A stretch of DNA of 50,215 nt from Bacteroidales bacterium (GCA_016288055.1 JAEEXZ010000009.1:1-50215), one strand, 5' to 3'; positions 29,358 to 39,115 are shown, counted from the stretch's first letter. The notes: generated by a model from the sequence alone, not told the origin. A program made the numbers and translations.

Positions 29358-31347
29358 ATAGTGTTCCGTATTTCCTGCCGTACTGGAGCATCTGGCCCAA
29401 ATAATCGTCCGTATAGACGGGAACGTAGTCCACCACGGCACCGTCTTTCTCGACGGGGATGATGTCCGGGTTGATGAATCCGCCGTAGGGCTTCAGGTTC
29501 AGGGCCTCGTAGCGCTCCAGCACTTCCTTGTGCAGCTGAGGGTCAATGTGTACGGCATAGGTCTCGATGAGATTCTTACCGGCCTCGTAGTCTCCTTCGC
29601 TCTTGATGCGCTGGATCTCTGCGAGCAGCTGGGCAAACAGGGCGCGGAGTTTCTGGTAGTCATTGACCACGAAGTAGGTCTTTCCGCCCTTGGTTTTCTT
29701 CTCGATCACCTTGTCGGCCTTGCCCTTCTCGTAGCACCACTCGGCGATGAGCTTGCGGTTCTGCATGTGGGCTTCCGTGTTGGGACGGCCCAGCTCCACG
29801 CGCGTGAACTGCACCATGAGACCGTTGCGGATGTAATTGGAGTACATGGCCTTGTAGGCCTCCGGATCCGGCATGATACCCAGCTCTACCATCTTGGGGT
29901 CCGCCGTATAATACAGGCCAAAGAGGTCTGCGCGGGCTTCTTCCAGGGCCGATGCATATTCGCCCATGGCCGTCGCGCTCACTCCGGGCAGCAGCTGGCC
30001 GGAGCCGTGGCCCAGGCACTCGTGCAGGTCCGTGTGGATTTCGTCGGCGATGGTGCCCCACTTCTTCTCCATCTCGATTTCCTTCTTATTGTAAGCGAAC
30101 TCGGCCAGGGTGCTCGTGGGCATCTCCTGTGCGGAGTAGTCATAGGTGTGCGTAATGTTGGCGATGGTCACGCTCTTGGAACCGTGTTCCTTGCGGATCC
30201 AGTCCGCGTTGGGAAGATTGATGCCGATAGGCGTGGACGGGTAGCTGTCGCCGGCGAGGCAGACGGCGTTGATCACCTTGGCCGATACGCCCTTCACCGT
30301 AGCTTTCTTGAAACGAGGATCGACGGGGGAGTTGTCCTCGAACCACTGGGCGTTGGCGCTGAGAGTCTCGGTGCGGCGGGAAGCCTCGAAATCCTTGATG
30401 TTCACATAGCCTTCCCAGGCGGCCTTGCGGCCCAGCGGGTCATTGTAGTCTTCGATGAAGCCGTTGATGAAGTCCACCGTGCCGATGGTGTCTTTTACCC
30501 ATTCGATGTTGAACTCGTCCCACTTGTGCAGGTCTCCGGTATGATAGTATTCGATGAGAAGGCCCAGGGCGCGCTTCTGGATGTCATTCTCGGCCACTTC
30601 GCGGGCTTTGGCCAGCTCTTCGCATATCTTCTCGATGGCTGCGGAGTAGATGCCGCCCACCTTCCAGGGCAGTTCCACCACTTTCCCGTCGGCATCCTTC
30701 ACCACCTTGGTGTTGAGGCCATAGGAAATAGGAGTGGGATCCTTCGGGTCCATGATGCCGGCATAGTATTTCTCCACTTCTTCGCGGGTGACGCCCTCGT
30801 AGAAGTTCACGGCCGACTCCTTCACGATGTCGCCGGCAGTGTCCGTGGAGCGGCGCTGGGGATAGATCGTCGGGTCATAGATGATGTCCAGCAGGCCGTT
30901 GTCCACCACGCCCGCTTCCCGCATGAGCTCTGCGAAGTAACTACGGTCGCAGGCGGGGAAGATCTTGTCTTCCGCGTAATGGTGATGGATGCCGTTGGAG
31001 AAGAAGACACGCTTGGCGTACACCAGGAAGTCCTTGTACTCGGGAGCTTCCTTCTTCACGTCCGGGGACTCGAGGATGGCTTCCAGGGTATGGCGCACAC
31101 GGAGGTTTTCCTTGCAGTTCTGGTCCCAGAGGATGTCCCGGCCGTATTTGGCGGCTTCCGCCAGGTGGTAGGCGTACTCTTTCTGCTGCAGGGAAAGGTC
31201 CTCCCATCCGGGAATCTGGTAACGCATGACTTTGAGGTCTGCGAATGCGTCAATGGTGTACTTGAAATCCCCCTCCGGGGCGGTGTCGCAGGAGGCGACA
31301 GAAGCGGCTATGCCAGCCATTGTCATCATCTTAACAAGCGTTTTCAT
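29356..31347 (-). CDS. DPP III-like peptidase family M49 lipoprotein
   Basis: 663 residues. A lipoprotein signal peptide (MMTMAGIAASVASC, lipobox Cys near residue 20) precedes the enzyme. The zinc site is HECLGH (about residues 443-448, the HExxxH form unique to M49, inside LHECLGHGSGQLL) with EEARADLFGLYY (about 470) giving the third ligand. Dipeptidyl-peptidase III removes dipeptides from the N-terminus of short peptides. Export to the periplasm or outer membrane is unusual for eukaryotic DPP III but common in Bacteroidota. Start ATG 31347 gives the proper signal peptide. Divergent from the C11 peptidase gene. Confidence 0.92.
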   Translation of the reverse strand: MKTLVKMMTMAGIAASVASCDTAPEGDFKYTIDAFADLKVMRYQIPGWEDLSLQQKEYAYHLAEAAKYGRDILWDQNCKENLRVRHTLEAILESPDVKKEAPEYKDFLVYAKRVFFSNGIHHHYAEDKIFPACDRSYFAELMREAGVVDNGLLDIIYDPTIYPQRRSTDTAGDIVKESAVNFYEGVTREEVEKYYAGIMDPKDPTPISYGLNTKVVKDADGKVVELPWKVGGIYSAAIEKICEELAKAREVAENDIQKRALGLLIEYYHTGDLHKWDEFNIEWVKDTIGTVDFINGFIEDYNDPLGRKAAWEGYVNIKDFEASRRTETLSANAQWFEDNSPVDPRFKKATVKGVSAKVINAVCLAGDSYPSTPIGINLPNADWIRKEHGSKSVTIANITHTYDYSAQEMPTSTLAEFAYNKKEIEMEKKWGTIADEIHTDLHECLGHGSGQLLPGVSATAMGEYASALEEARADLFGLYYTADPKMVELGIMPDPEAYKAMYSNYIRNGLMVQFTRVELGRPNTEAHMQNRKLIAEWCYEKGKADKVIEKKTKGGKTYFVVNDYQKLRALFAQLLAEIQRIKSEGDYEAGKNLIETYAVHIDPQLHKEVLERYEALNLKPYGGFINPDIIPVEKDGAVVDYVPVYTDDYLGQMLQYGRKYGTL

Positions 31348-31362
31348 TAATATTAAAATATT

Positions 31363-31393
31363 TTTGCAAAGTTAATATTTTTGCCTAATTTTG
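31363..31393. promoter_or_regulatory. Divergent promoters of the DPP III and C11 genes
   Basis: Forward: TTTG (31363-31366), 19 bases, TAATTTTG (31386-31393), with the C11 ATG only five bases later. TATTTTTG at 31376-31383 is an alternative box. Reverse: TAACTTTG (31367-31374) for the DPP III gene, 19 bases before its ATG. Confidence 0.65.
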
Positions 31394-31398
31394 TACTC

Positions 31399-32667
31399 AT
31401 GCGGTTAAGGAAACGCTTTTGGGGATTAGCGACCTTCGCGCTTCTCATGACAGTCATGGCGTGCACGAAGGGGGACTTTGAGCCCATTCCGGGAGCTACC
31501 CTCCGGGGAGAACCGGTGGGGCGTCAACCCGTTCTACAGGCCCGCCATGTACTTGTCATGGTATCCGGCGGTCACAATTCCCTCGCGTCCTACCTTTCAG
31601 ATGATCAGCTGGACATCGCCGCAGGCTACGTCCCCGAAGGGACGGGTGCCTATACGGACGCCCTCGTCATCTTCTCCCGCCTTCCCAAGTCAGATCCCAA
31701 TTCCACCACATCGGCCCCGGTCCTTTACCGTATGTATAAGGATAAGAACGGCTCGGTGGTGCGCGACACCCTCCGGCGTTTTACGGAGGAGGACCGCCTC
31801 TTCGGCGGGGATGTCTTCCGGGAAGCCCTCATGACCGTCCGGGACCGCCTTCCCGCCAGGGATTACGGGATGATCGTCTCTTCCCACGCTTCCGGCTGGC
31901 TTCCGCCCGGATACTACAACAATCCGCAGGACTATGAGAACGGCCGGTCCGGCTTTTCCCTCCGCAGTATCGGGCAGGACCTGGACAACAGCGTTTCCGT
32001 GGAGATGGACCTGGAGGCGTTTGCATCGGCCATTCCCTATAAGATGAACTACGTCATCCTGGACTGCTGCCTTTCGGGCGGGATCGAGGTGGCGTGGCAG
32101 CTGCGGGGCAAGACGGATTTGGTGGCCTTTACGCAGACGGAGACCATGGCCGACGGCTTTGACTACAGGACAATCATGAGCCGTCTCCTGTTCGAGCCCG
32201 TTCCCAATCCCCAGGGTGTCTGCGAAGACTTCTACAATTATTATATGGCCAAGAGGGGAGTCAACCGTTCGGCCACCATCTCGCTGGTGGACACGCGCCG
32301 GCTGGATAATCTCTCGGAGGTGTGCGGGAATCTTTTCTCCCTCTACCGCAGCCAGATATCCACCCTTTCCGACCGCAATGTGCAGCGATACTTCCGCTAC
32401 GAACGCCACTACTTCTACGACCTCCGGGACATCCTGGTAGAGGCCGGCATTACGCCCGAGGAAACAGCCGCCCTGGATGCCGCCCTTCAGGAGTGCGTGC
32501 TGTACAAAGCGGCCACGCCCTATTTTATGGAAGGCACGCAGTACGGCTTTGAAATTACGGATTACTGCGGTCTTTCCATGTACCTTCCCTCGAAGGGAAC
32601 GGATTTCCTGAATAACTATTACCGAAACCATATCGCCTGGAATCAGGCAACGCACCTGGTCTTATGA
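31399..32667 (+). CDS. Clostripain-like (C11) cysteine peptidase lipoprotein
   Basis: 422 residues from ATG 31399 (MRLRKRFWGLATFALLMTVM, lipobox Cys near residue 22). The C11 dyad is recognisable: His in IVSSHASGWLPPG (about 162) and Cys in VILDCCLSGGIEVAW (about 223). Clostripain-family enzymes cut after basic residues; Bacteroidota homologues are surface or periplasmic lipoproteins that process proteins or bind host factors. The open frame reaches 31381, but that would include the promoter. It overlaps sppA by four bases (ATGA), so the two peptidases are translationally coupled. Confidence 0.85.
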   Translation: MRLRKRFWGLATFALLMTVMACTKGDFEPIPGATLRGEPVGRQPVLQARHVLVMVSGGHNSLASYLSDDQLDIAAGYVPEGTGAYTDALVIFSRLPKSDPNSTTSAPVLYRMYKDKNGSVVRDTLRRFTEEDRLFGGDVFREALMTVRDRLPARDYGMIVSSHASGWLPPGYYNNPQDYENGRSGFSLRSIGQDLDNSVSVEMDLEAFASAIPYKMNYVILDCCLSGGIEVAWQLRGKTDLVAFTQTETMADGFDYRTIMSRLLFEPVPNPQGVCEDFYNYYMAKRGVNRSATISLVDTRRLDNLSEVCGNLFSLYRSQISTLSDRNVQRYFRYERHYFYDLRDILVEAGITPEETAALDAALQECVLYKAATPYFMEGTQYGFEITDYCGLSMYLPSKGTDFLNNYYRNHIAWNQATHLVL

Positions 32668-34436
32668 AAGATTTTGTGAAAACTATGTGCGCCGTGATCT
32701 GCGGCATTGTTGTAGTCCGCATCATCGGCTTTCTTTTGGGGCTGATGATTCTGGGAAGCGCCCTGGCCGGTACAACCGTCCAGCTTCCGCGAAACGGAGT
32801 GCTGGATCTGGACTTCTCCTCCTTCACCCTGGCCGAGAGAACCCAGGCCGACGCCTTCCCCGCAGACCTTGCCTCCATGAGCGCCGGTGCCGTCCCTGCG
32901 GTGGGACTGCATGATGCAGTCCAGGCCCTCCGTATCGCGTCGGCCGACCCTTCCGTCCAGTGCGCCCTCCTCCGGGCCGATGCCGTCTCCGGCAGCATCG
33001 CCGCCCTTGAAGAGTTCCGCGCCGCCCTGGCGGAGTTCCGCCAAAGCGGAAAGGCCCTCATCGCCTATACTGAAAACGCCGGCAACGGTTCCTACTACCT
33101 TGCCTCTGCAGCCGACAAAATCTATATGGGCTCCCAGCATGGCGGGAACAATATGCTGCTGGGTATCTCCAGCCAGTCCCTCTATCTGAAAGACCTCCTG
33201 GACAAGTTGGGCGTGCACGTCCAGCTCATCCGCCACGGCAAATACAAGTCTGCCGGCGAGATGTTCATCCGTTCCTCCGCCTCCTCCGAGAACCGCGAGC
33301 AGATGCAGCGCATGGTGACGTCCCTGTGGGAAAGCATGGTTTCCGAGATTTCCCCCGTGCGGGAGATTTCCGCCGCCGACTTCAACGCCCTCGTGGACAA
33401 CCTGTCCCTCAACTTCCCGGAAGACTTCCTCCAGGCCGGCCTGGTCGATGCTCTGGTGAGCCATGAGGAACTGGTGTCGAAACTCTGCACCGTGGCCCAG
33501 GTACCCTCCCGTGACCAGCTTCACCTGATCTCCTTTGCCGACTATGTTACGGCCAAGGTCGTGCACTTCCCGGGTCGCAACCAGGTTGCCGTGCTGTATA
33601 TGGACGGGGAGATCGTCGAAGGAAAAGACTATATGAATGTGGCGGCAGACCGCTTCGTGCAGGAGATCGACCGCCTGCGGGAAGATCCTTCCGTAAAGGC
33701 CGTGGTCCTTCGCGTGAACTCTCCCGGCGGTTCCGTTTCCGCATCGGTGAAGATCCGTGCAGCGCTGGACCTCCTGATGGCCCAGAAGCCCCTTGTGGCC
33801 TCCTTCGGCGGTTATGCCGCTTCCGGCGGTTACTGGATTTCCAACGGATGCCAGAAGATTTACGCCGACGCCACCTCCATCACCGGTTCCATCGGCGTAT
33901 TCTCCATGATTCCAGAGTTCGGCGGCGTTACCAAGAAAGTGGGAGTCGGCGTGGAATCATACGGCTCCAACAAACATTCCGACATGTTCTCCCTGGTGCG
34001 TCCCTTCGACGCCCGGGAACTGGCCTACATGCAGGCCTCCGTCGAAGATATCTACGAGCTGTTCGTGAACCTCGTGGCCACGTCGCGGGACATGGATCCC
34101 GCCCAGGTGGACGCCATCGCCCAGGGCCGCGTTTGGACCGGGGCCGATGCCCTGGAGATTGGTCTGGTAGATGAGATCGGCTCCCTTGAGACGGCTGTCG
34201 CGTACGCCGCATCCCTGGCGGATTTCCACTCCAGCGACGAATACCTCGTCTGCGAGTATCCGGAGCCCATTACTCCCTTCCAGCAGTTGATGATTCAGCT
34301 TTCCGGCGACAAATCCGAGCCCACCATTCTCTCCGGCACTCCTTTCGCCGGTCTGGGCAACGCCGTATCGGCCCTTAAAGAGAATGAGCCTGGGGTTCTC
34401 TATGCCCGTCTTCCTTACGCTCTCGAAATCCGTTAG
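32664..34436 (+). CDS. sppA: Signal peptide peptidase SppA, long (67K) type
   Basis: 590 residues, two tandem S49/ClpP-like domains after one N-terminal membrane anchor (about 8-32). The catalytic Lys lies in GKYKSAGEMF of the first domain (about 195) and the Ser in GGYAASGGYWISNG of the second (about 388), as in E. coli SppA. Also RVNSPGGSVSAS and ITGSIGVFSMIPE. It degrades cleaved signal peptides in the cytoplasmic membrane. Start overlaps the C11 gene; the 3' end overlaps convergent addB by four bases. Confidence 0.95.
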   Translation: MKDFVKTMCAVICGIVVVRIIGFLLGLMILGSALAGTTVQLPRNGVLDLDFSSFTLAERTQADAFPADLASMSAGAVPAVGLHDAVQALRIASADPSVQCALLRADAVSGSIAALEEFRAALAEFRQSGKALIAYTENAGNGSYYLASAADKIYMGSQHGGNNMLLGISSQSLYLKDLLDKLGVHVQLIRHGKYKSAGEMFIRSSASSENREQMQRMVTSLWESMVSEISPVREISAADFNALVDNLSLNFPEDFLQAGLVDALVSHEELVSKLCTVAQVPSRDQLHLISFADYVTAKVVHFPGRNQVAVLYMDGEIVEGKDYMNVAADRFVQEIDRLREDPSVKAVVLRVNSPGGSVSASVKIRAALDLLMAQKPLVASFGGYAASGGYWISNGCQKIYADATSITGSIGVFSMIPEFGGVTKKVGVGVESYGSNKHSDMFSLVRPFDARELAYMQASVEDIYELFVNLVATSRDMDPAQVDAIAQGRVWTGADALEIGLVDEIGSLETAVAYAASLADFHSSDEYLVCEYPEPITPFQQLMIQLSGDKSEPTILSGTPFAGLGNAVSALKENEPGVLYARLPYALEIR

Positions 34437-37246
34437 CGGCCGCAGATGGTCTTGAAGTCGCAGAAGGCGCAGGTGGAACGCTCCTGCGTGCGATGGAAAG
34501 GAATCGAAGGATCGGTCATCTCCGCCAGCATGGCGGAAAGCCGTTCGCGTGTGAGACGGACGAATTCGGGACTCTCGGGGCAGTCCGGGAGGGGACCGGT
34601 GTAGAGACGGCTGCAGCTGTAAATCGAGTTTACAATGGTTTTCCCCGCGAGGGACGGGTCTGCGTGGGCGAAGAGGTCATACAAAAAGAGCTGCAGCGCG
34701 ATTTTGGGCCGATGCTGGTTCTTCTCCCCGAATATTTTATCCACGACGGCGGCGGCATTCTCGTCCGTGATGAGCAGGTCGTCGTCTTCCACCTTGCCGG
34801 TCTTGTAGTCCACGATGCGGATTTGTCCGGGAATATAGGAATCCATGCGGTCCACGAATCCCTTGAAGTGAAAACCGTCCAGCTCCATCCGGCGCTTCTG
34901 TTCCAGGCCGATGATGCGGAACGCCCGCGACCCGGAGGCGGCGAGCAGCCCCTCGTCGTGTTTGAGGGTACGCAGCACGTAGTCCAGGATGACTTCCTCC
35001 AGAACCAGGTTGCGGCCGGACACCTCGATGGAATGCATGGCTTCCAGCACCTCTGCGCGGATGCGTCGTCTCAGGCCCGGAACGTCCTTTGAAAGGGCCG
35101 ACAAATCCTCCCGCGTTACCTCTTCCTTACCGCGATACAGCCCCTGCATCACATGGTGGAATACGTTTCCCAGCATGCCGGCATCCAGGGATTCTGCCAC
35201 CTCGTCCTCTGTCTGGAGGCCCTGGACCACCTGATAGTAAAACTTGACGGGACAGGCCAGATAGCTCTGCAGCGTAGATGCGGACAGTTCCCGGGAACGG
35301 ATGGCCTCGATGTCTTCCTGCGTTTTGGGAATGGTCTCCGAAGGCTCCACCGGCAGCAGGGCCGATGTGGCCACCATGTGCTTCACCGGAATGCCGAAGC
35401 TGTATTCCAGCTGCTTGATATAGCGGCTTTCCTCGCCGGACTTGAGACCCTCGGTGCGGGAGTCGTACAGGAGCCAGACTTTCTCCGGACGCTGGATCAT
35501 GCGGTAGAAATAGTAGGCCCATACGGCGTCCTGGAACTCATAGGTGGGAAGGCCGAAGCCCTTCCGCAGTTCCGGCGGGATAAAGGAGGAACTCACGCTG
35601 CGGCGCGGGAACATGCCTTCGTTGGCGCTCAGGATGATGAGGTTCCGGAAGTCCAGCGCGCGGGTCTCCAGCGGGCCCATAATCTGCAGTCCCTGAAGGG
35701 GCTCTCCGCGGAACGGTACGGAAATGCCCTCCAACACCCGGTCCAGAAGACGGAGGTACGTGGCGGGAAGCACTTCCAGGTCTGTTTCCTGCAACAGGTT
35801 GAGCTGCGTGTGGCAGCGCTTGGCAAAGTCCAGTTCCAGCAGCATGCCGCCCTGCAGGGAAAGATGGCGGCCGATATAGGCAATCGCCTCCAGGAGATAC
35901 TTCTCGAAGGCGTGGTTTTGTGCCGGGGACGCCGTGGAAGGCTCGGTGATGACGGGCCGGAAGAGCAGTTCCAGCAGCGGACCGCCCTGCAGGTCCTTCA
36001 GGGGAATATAGTATTTGGCATCGGCCTTGACCTGGCGGATGACGGCGGCCTCTTCCTCCGAGGAGAGCTTCTTCACCAGGCCGGAGGAGAAGACCTCCCG
36101 TACTTCGCGGTGGTAGAAGTACCATCCGTCGGGCCGCTGACGCATTTTCAATTGCATCTGGCCGAGTGTTTTCAAAAGCGTATAGACGGCACTCCCGGCC
36201 ATGGGATAGCCCATGGTCACGTTAACGCTGTCCTGTTCCTCGGGAAGGGAATTCAGCAGCGGGAGGAGGAGATTTTCGTCGGGAAGGACAAAGGCGGTTT
36301 CCACCGGGTCTCCGGTAATGCCCGCAAGGATCTGCGGCGCCAGTTTGGCCTGTCCCACGGAAGAGGGGACGCTCACGACCGTGATTTCCGGCCTTCCAAC
36401 TCCCTCCAGCTCAAAAGCCTGGGGAAAGTCCTCCACGTTGCGCTGCATGAACAGCGAGGATTTGTTGGCCGGGTCCTTGATCTCCGGGCTCACATAGTCC
36501 CAGACAAATTCCGCCACGCCCGCGTCTCGCATGCGGCGAAGCAGGGTGCGTTCGCACTCATTGAGGGCGTTGAGGCCGATGAATACGTATTTCGATGTCT
36601 CCGGGAACTCCTTCTGCAGGATGTCCACGACGGATTTTCCTTCCTGCAGCTGCCGGGCCAGGGCGCGATAGACCATGCCTTCGTAGGCCATGCCCTTTTC
36701 TCCCAGGGTTTTGTTGAACTCCCGGTAAACGGGGAACAGCAGGTTCCACAGCCTGACGAAGCGGGCCTTGATGGTGTCCGTATCCTTGACGTCCCGGAAA
36801 TGTGACAGGAAATGGCCGATGGCCTGGCGCTGATTCTCGCTCAGGTACTCCATCCCGTCCTGCAGGGCCTTGAAGTCCTTTACGTTCTGCAGGAGCGCTT
36901 CCGCGTTGACGAGGTACTTGTCAATGTCGTCGAAGTCTGCCAGCATGACGTCTCCCCAGAAGATGAATTCGTCCAGGGGCTCGGCCGTGGGGTTCAGTTT
37001 CTTATAGACACCATAGAGTTCCAGCAGCAGGCGCAGCCGGTCTGTGACGTCCACGTGGTTGAGCCTGTAGAAGAAATCGTTGATGGTGTACAGAGGCGGT
37101 ACCAGGAGCGGCGTATCCTTCACGAAGGAAGCCAGGTACTTCTTAAAAAATACCAGAGACCTTCTGTTGGGGAAGAGGAAGCACGTGTGCGATATGTCTC
37201 CGCCCTGATAGTAGCGGGCGGCAACCTGTTGCAGGAAAGGTACCAT
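34433..37246 (-). CDS. addB: AddB-like PD-(D/E)XK nuclease subunit
   Basis: 937 residues from ATG 37246. The N-terminus (HTCFLFPNRRSLVFFKKYLA) takes the place of the P-loop, and I see no Walker A, so the helicase half is probably inactive. The C-terminal nuclease has FKGFVDRMD and IVDYKTGK (about 812). Four cysteines of an AddB-type iron-sulfur staple are visible: YLACPVKFYYQ (about 663) and CAFCDFKTICGR at the very end. AddB pairs with AddA (3423-6407) in double-strand break repair; in many Bacteroidota the genes are adjacent, here 28 kb apart and on opposite strands. Divergent from rubrerythrin. Confidence 0.88.
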   Translation of the reverse strand: MVPFLQQVAARYYQGGDISHTCFLFPNRRSLVFFKKYLASFVKDTPLLVPPLYTINDFFYRLNHVDVTDRLRLLLELYGVYKKLNPTAEPLDEFIFWGDVMLADFDDIDKYLVNAEALLQNVKDFKALQDGMEYLSENQRQAIGHFLSHFRDVKDTDTIKARFVRLWNLLFPVYREFNKTLGEKGMAYEGMVYRALARQLQEGKSVVDILQKEFPETSKYVFIGLNALNECERTLLRRMRDAGVAEFVWDYVSPEIKDPANKSSLFMQRNVEDFPQAFELEGVGRPEITVVSVPSSVGQAKLAPQILAGITGDPVETAFVLPDENLLLPLLNSLPEEQDSVNVTMGYPMAGSAVYTLLKTLGQMQLKMRQRPDGWYFYHREVREVFSSGLVKKLSSEEEAAVIRQVKADAKYYIPLKDLQGGPLLELLFRPVITEPSTASPAQNHAFEKYLLEAIAYIGRHLSLQGGMLLELDFAKRCHTQLNLLQETDLEVLPATYLRLLDRVLEGISVPFRGEPLQGLQIMGPLETRALDFRNLIILSANEGMFPRRSVSSSFIPPELRKGFGLPTYEFQDAVWAYYFYRMIQRPEKVWLLYDSRTEGLKSGEESRYIKQLEYSFGIPVKHMVATSALLPVEPSETIPKTQEDIEAIRSRELSASTLQSYLACPVKFYYQVVQGLQTEDEVAESLDAGMLGNVFHHVMQGLYRGKEEVTREDLSALSKDVPGLRRRIRAEVLEAMHSIEVSGRNLVLEEVILDYVLRTLKHDEGLLAASGSRAFRIIGLEQKRRMELDGFHFKGFVDRMDSYIPGQIRIVDYKTGKVEDDDLLITDENAAAVVDKIFGEKNQHRPKIALQLFLYDLFAHADPSLAGKTIVNSIYSCSRLYTGPLPDCPESPEFVRLTRERLSAMLAEMTDPSIPFHRTQERSTCAFCDFKTICGR

Positions 37247-37284
37247 AATTTCTGTTAAAGATAGTGATTTTCCCGGAAATTGTC

Positions 37285-37292
37285 TATATTTG
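37285..37292 (+). promoter_or_regulatory. -7 box of the rubrerythrin gene
   Basis: TATATTTG, 25 bases before the ATG at 37318. On the reverse strand TATCTTTA near 37255-37262 could serve addB. Confidence 0.6.
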
Positions 37293-37317
37293 TCACAAAC
37301 CAATAACACTCAATACT

Positions 37318-37878
37318 ATGAAAAAGAAATTCAGATGCCTTGTGTGCGGTTATGTGCACGAAGGCGACGCCCCTCCGGCAGAATGTCCTGTCTGCCACGC
37401 TCCCGCTTCCAAGTTTGTAGAGATAAAAGAGGATTCCGATGCGCCTCAGTATGCCGCCGAGCATGTCCTGGGCGTTGCCAAGGGCTGTGACCCGGAAGTC
37501 TGGGCAGGCCTCAAGGAACATTTTGCCAGCGAATGCACGGAAGTAGGCATGTACCTGGCCATGTCCCGCCAGGCCGACAGAGAAGGCTACCCCGAAATCG
37601 CCGAAGCCTTCAAGCGCTACGCATGGGAAGAGGCCGAGCATGCCGCAAAGTTCGCCGAACTCATCGGCGAAATGGTCTGGGACACCAAGACCAATCTCAA
37701 GAAACGTTACGAAGCCGAAGAAGGCGCGTGCGAAGGTAAGTTCCTCATCGCCAAACGCGCCAAGGAACTGGGCTACGACGCCATCCACGACACCGTCCAT
37801 GAAATGGCCCGCGACGAAGCCCGTCATGGCGCCGGTTTCCTGGGGCTGTACAAGCGCTATTTCGGAGACAAGAAATAA
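37318..37878 (+). CDS. Reverse rubrerythrin (NADH peroxidase type)
   Basis: 186 residues. The rubredoxin-like domain is at the N-terminus ([20 protein letters not shown], four Cys), followed by a ferritin-like di-iron domain with [52 protein letters not shown] and [15 protein letters not shown]. That order is reversed compared with classical rubrerythrin. Such proteins reduce hydrogen peroxide in anaerobes using electrons from NADH via rubredoxin reductase, and are oxygen-stress induced. The ATG at 37318 is preferred over an upstream frame extension because the rubredoxin domain starts there. Followed by a terminator. Confidence 0.93.
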   Translation: MKKKFRCLVCGYVHEGDAPPAECPVCHAPASKFVEIKEDSDAPQYAAEHVLGVAKGCDPEVWAGLKEHFASECTEVGMYLAMSRQADREGYPEIAEAFKRYAWEEAEHAAKFAELIGEMVWDTKTNLKKRYEAEEGACEGKFLIAKRAKELGYDAIHDTVHEMARDEARHGAGFLGLYKRYFGDKK

Positions 37879-37891
37879 GACCTCATCAAAA

Positions 37892-37926
37892 CGGCACCCC
37901 CTATTCCGGGAGTGCCGCTTTGTTTT
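37892..37926 (+). terminator. Terminator of the rubrerythrin gene
   Basis: CGGCACCCC (37892-37900) pairs with GGGAGTGCCG (37908-37917) with one bulged A, then CTTTGTTTT. Confidence 0.8.
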
Positions 37927-37933
37927 CCCTCCC

Positions 37934-37982
37934 AGCACGTGGCGGGGCAAAAAAGGGGCGATATTTTGACCGGACAGGTGCT
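37934..37982 (+). repeat. 49-base hairpin repeat 3' of the transposase
   Basis: Starts AGCACGTGGCGGGGCAAAA and ends TTTTGACCGGACAGGTGCT. The halves are imperfectly complementary (AGCAC/GTGCT, GCAAAA/TTTTG). The same 49 bases recur with few changes, in the same orientation, at 39116-39164 on the other side of the transposase gene. Confidence 0.85.
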
Positions 37983-38002
37983 CGGGTGAAGGTGGGACGG
38001 GG

Positions 38003-38932
38003 CTATTTCCAATTACGGTAGCCGAAGTCTTTGGAGTTGAGGAATTGTCGCACCAGTTTCTCGGGCATAAACAGATGCCGGGCAAGGATTTGCGTCGAGA
38101 AGTGGTATTCCTTTTCGAGGGCAACCAGCAATCGGCCTTTTTCGTCCGAGGCTAAGTCTTTTACCATCTTTCCGGGGAACATGATTCTTGCCTTTCCGTA
38201 AACGATGTCGTTCAACTCATCCGAAGACCATTCAATCTGTTCTCCCAGTTCCTGTGCAATATGGACGGCCGATTCATAATCCTTTACCAAACGGGTTAGG
38301 TACTCCTTGGCCGTTCCCAAAACCCGCCTGACCACATCGGTTTTAACAAAACTCCGTGGTAGTACACCCAGTTCGGGATGTATTTCCCACGATCCCGGAA
38401 GCTGGCACTTGGAACCGACTATTCTTCGAACGTCACTCTGTTTCATTTGTTCTACGCTTGTCCCTTGTATAAAATCGGACACGCGACTGAAAAACAAATA
38501 GCTTGAGCCCCAGGGGTATCCGCCGGGAATAGCCATGTTCTTTTCGTAGGCATTTCGGGCGAGGTAGATGAGGAGCTGCTGTAATGCATTGTCATCTGGG
38601 ATGGGCTTTAACACAAACCAGTACTCTTCGGGAAGAAGGGGATATCCATCTTCCTTCAACTTCATGTTAATCCTGTGTCGAATGGACAAGAAGATAGCAA
38701 GACATGTTTCACCTGTCGCCTCAATAATGGCGTGAATGTGATTGGGCATCAGCTCGAAGGAGATGATGTCGACATCAAATTGTGCTGCCACTATGGCCAT
38801 GGTGCACATTCCATATCGGAACTGACCTACGTTGTTAAACAGTTTTCCTTCTTGCCAACCATTTGTGCAAAGGTGATATCTTCCGCGTGGTAACGCTTTG
38901 TACTCACGCATTTCTTTTTGTCTTGTGTTCAT
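38003..38932 (-). CDS. REP-associated tyrosine transposase (HUH/Y1 type)
   Basis: 309 residues from ATG 38932 (MNTRQKEMREYKALPRGRYH). The single-strand transposase signature is ELMPNHIHAIIEATGE, with the HUH metal site His-Ile-His at about residue 68, preceded by GQFRYGMCTMAIVAAQFDVD and followed by the helix LLIYLARNAYEKNM that should carry the catalytic Tyr. This is the Y1_Tnp fold of RAYT proteins, which act on REP palindromes. The C-terminal 150 residues (EYLTRLVKDYESAVHIAQEL, DEKGRLLVALEKEYHFSTQI) form an extra, probably DNA-binding, helical part. Four hairpin repeats frame the gene (one 3', three 5'). Intact and possibly active. Confidence 0.85.
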   Translation of the reverse strand: MNTRQKEMREYKALPRGRYHLCTNGWQEGKLFNNVGQFRYGMCTMAIVAAQFDVDIISFELMPNHIHAIIEATGETCLAIFLSIRHRINMKLKEDGYPLLPEEYWFVLKPIPDDNALQQLLIYLARNAYEKNMAIPGGYPWGSSYLFFSRVSDFIQGTSVEQMKQSDVRRIVGSKCQLPGSWEIHPELGVLPRSFVKTDVVRRVLGTAKEYLTRLVKDYESAVHIAQELGEQIEWSSDELNDIVYGKARIMFPGKMVKDLASDEKGRLLVALEKEYHFSTQILARHLFMPEKLVRQFLNSKDFGYRNWK

Positions 38933-39031
38933 GCCCCAAAGATGAGGAAGATTATCCGTTTCAACAAACATGAAACGGATAAGTGTAAAAATCGTAATTA
39001 CACGCACTTAGAAGGCCTGTTACTCCTCAAA

Positions 39032-39066
39032 CCAAGAGCGAAAATAGTCTCATTTTTCGCTCTTGG
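39032..39066. repeat. Perfect hairpin upstream of the transposase
   Basis: CCAAGAGCGAAAA (39032-39044) pairs with TTTTCGCTCTTGG (39054-39066) around a 9-base loop. It directly joins the next hairpin element. Confidence 0.85.
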
Positions 39067-39113
39067 CACGTGCTCGGTCAAAAAAAAGGCGTTTTTTTGA
39101 CTGGGCAGATGCT
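39066..39113 (+). repeat. Variant hairpin repeat upstream of the transposase
   Basis: GCACGTGCTCGGTCAAAA at the left and TTTTTTTGACTGGGCAGATGC at the right, a diverged member of the 49-base family with the same GTCAAAA/TTTTGAC core and GCAC..GTGC-like ends. Confidence 0.75.
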
Positions 39114-39115
39114 GA

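Noticed and set aside
29530..31350. 606-residue + frame opposite the DPP III gene
   Set aside because: Reverse strand has a lipoprotein signal and the HECLGH zinc site; the + frame is a shadow.
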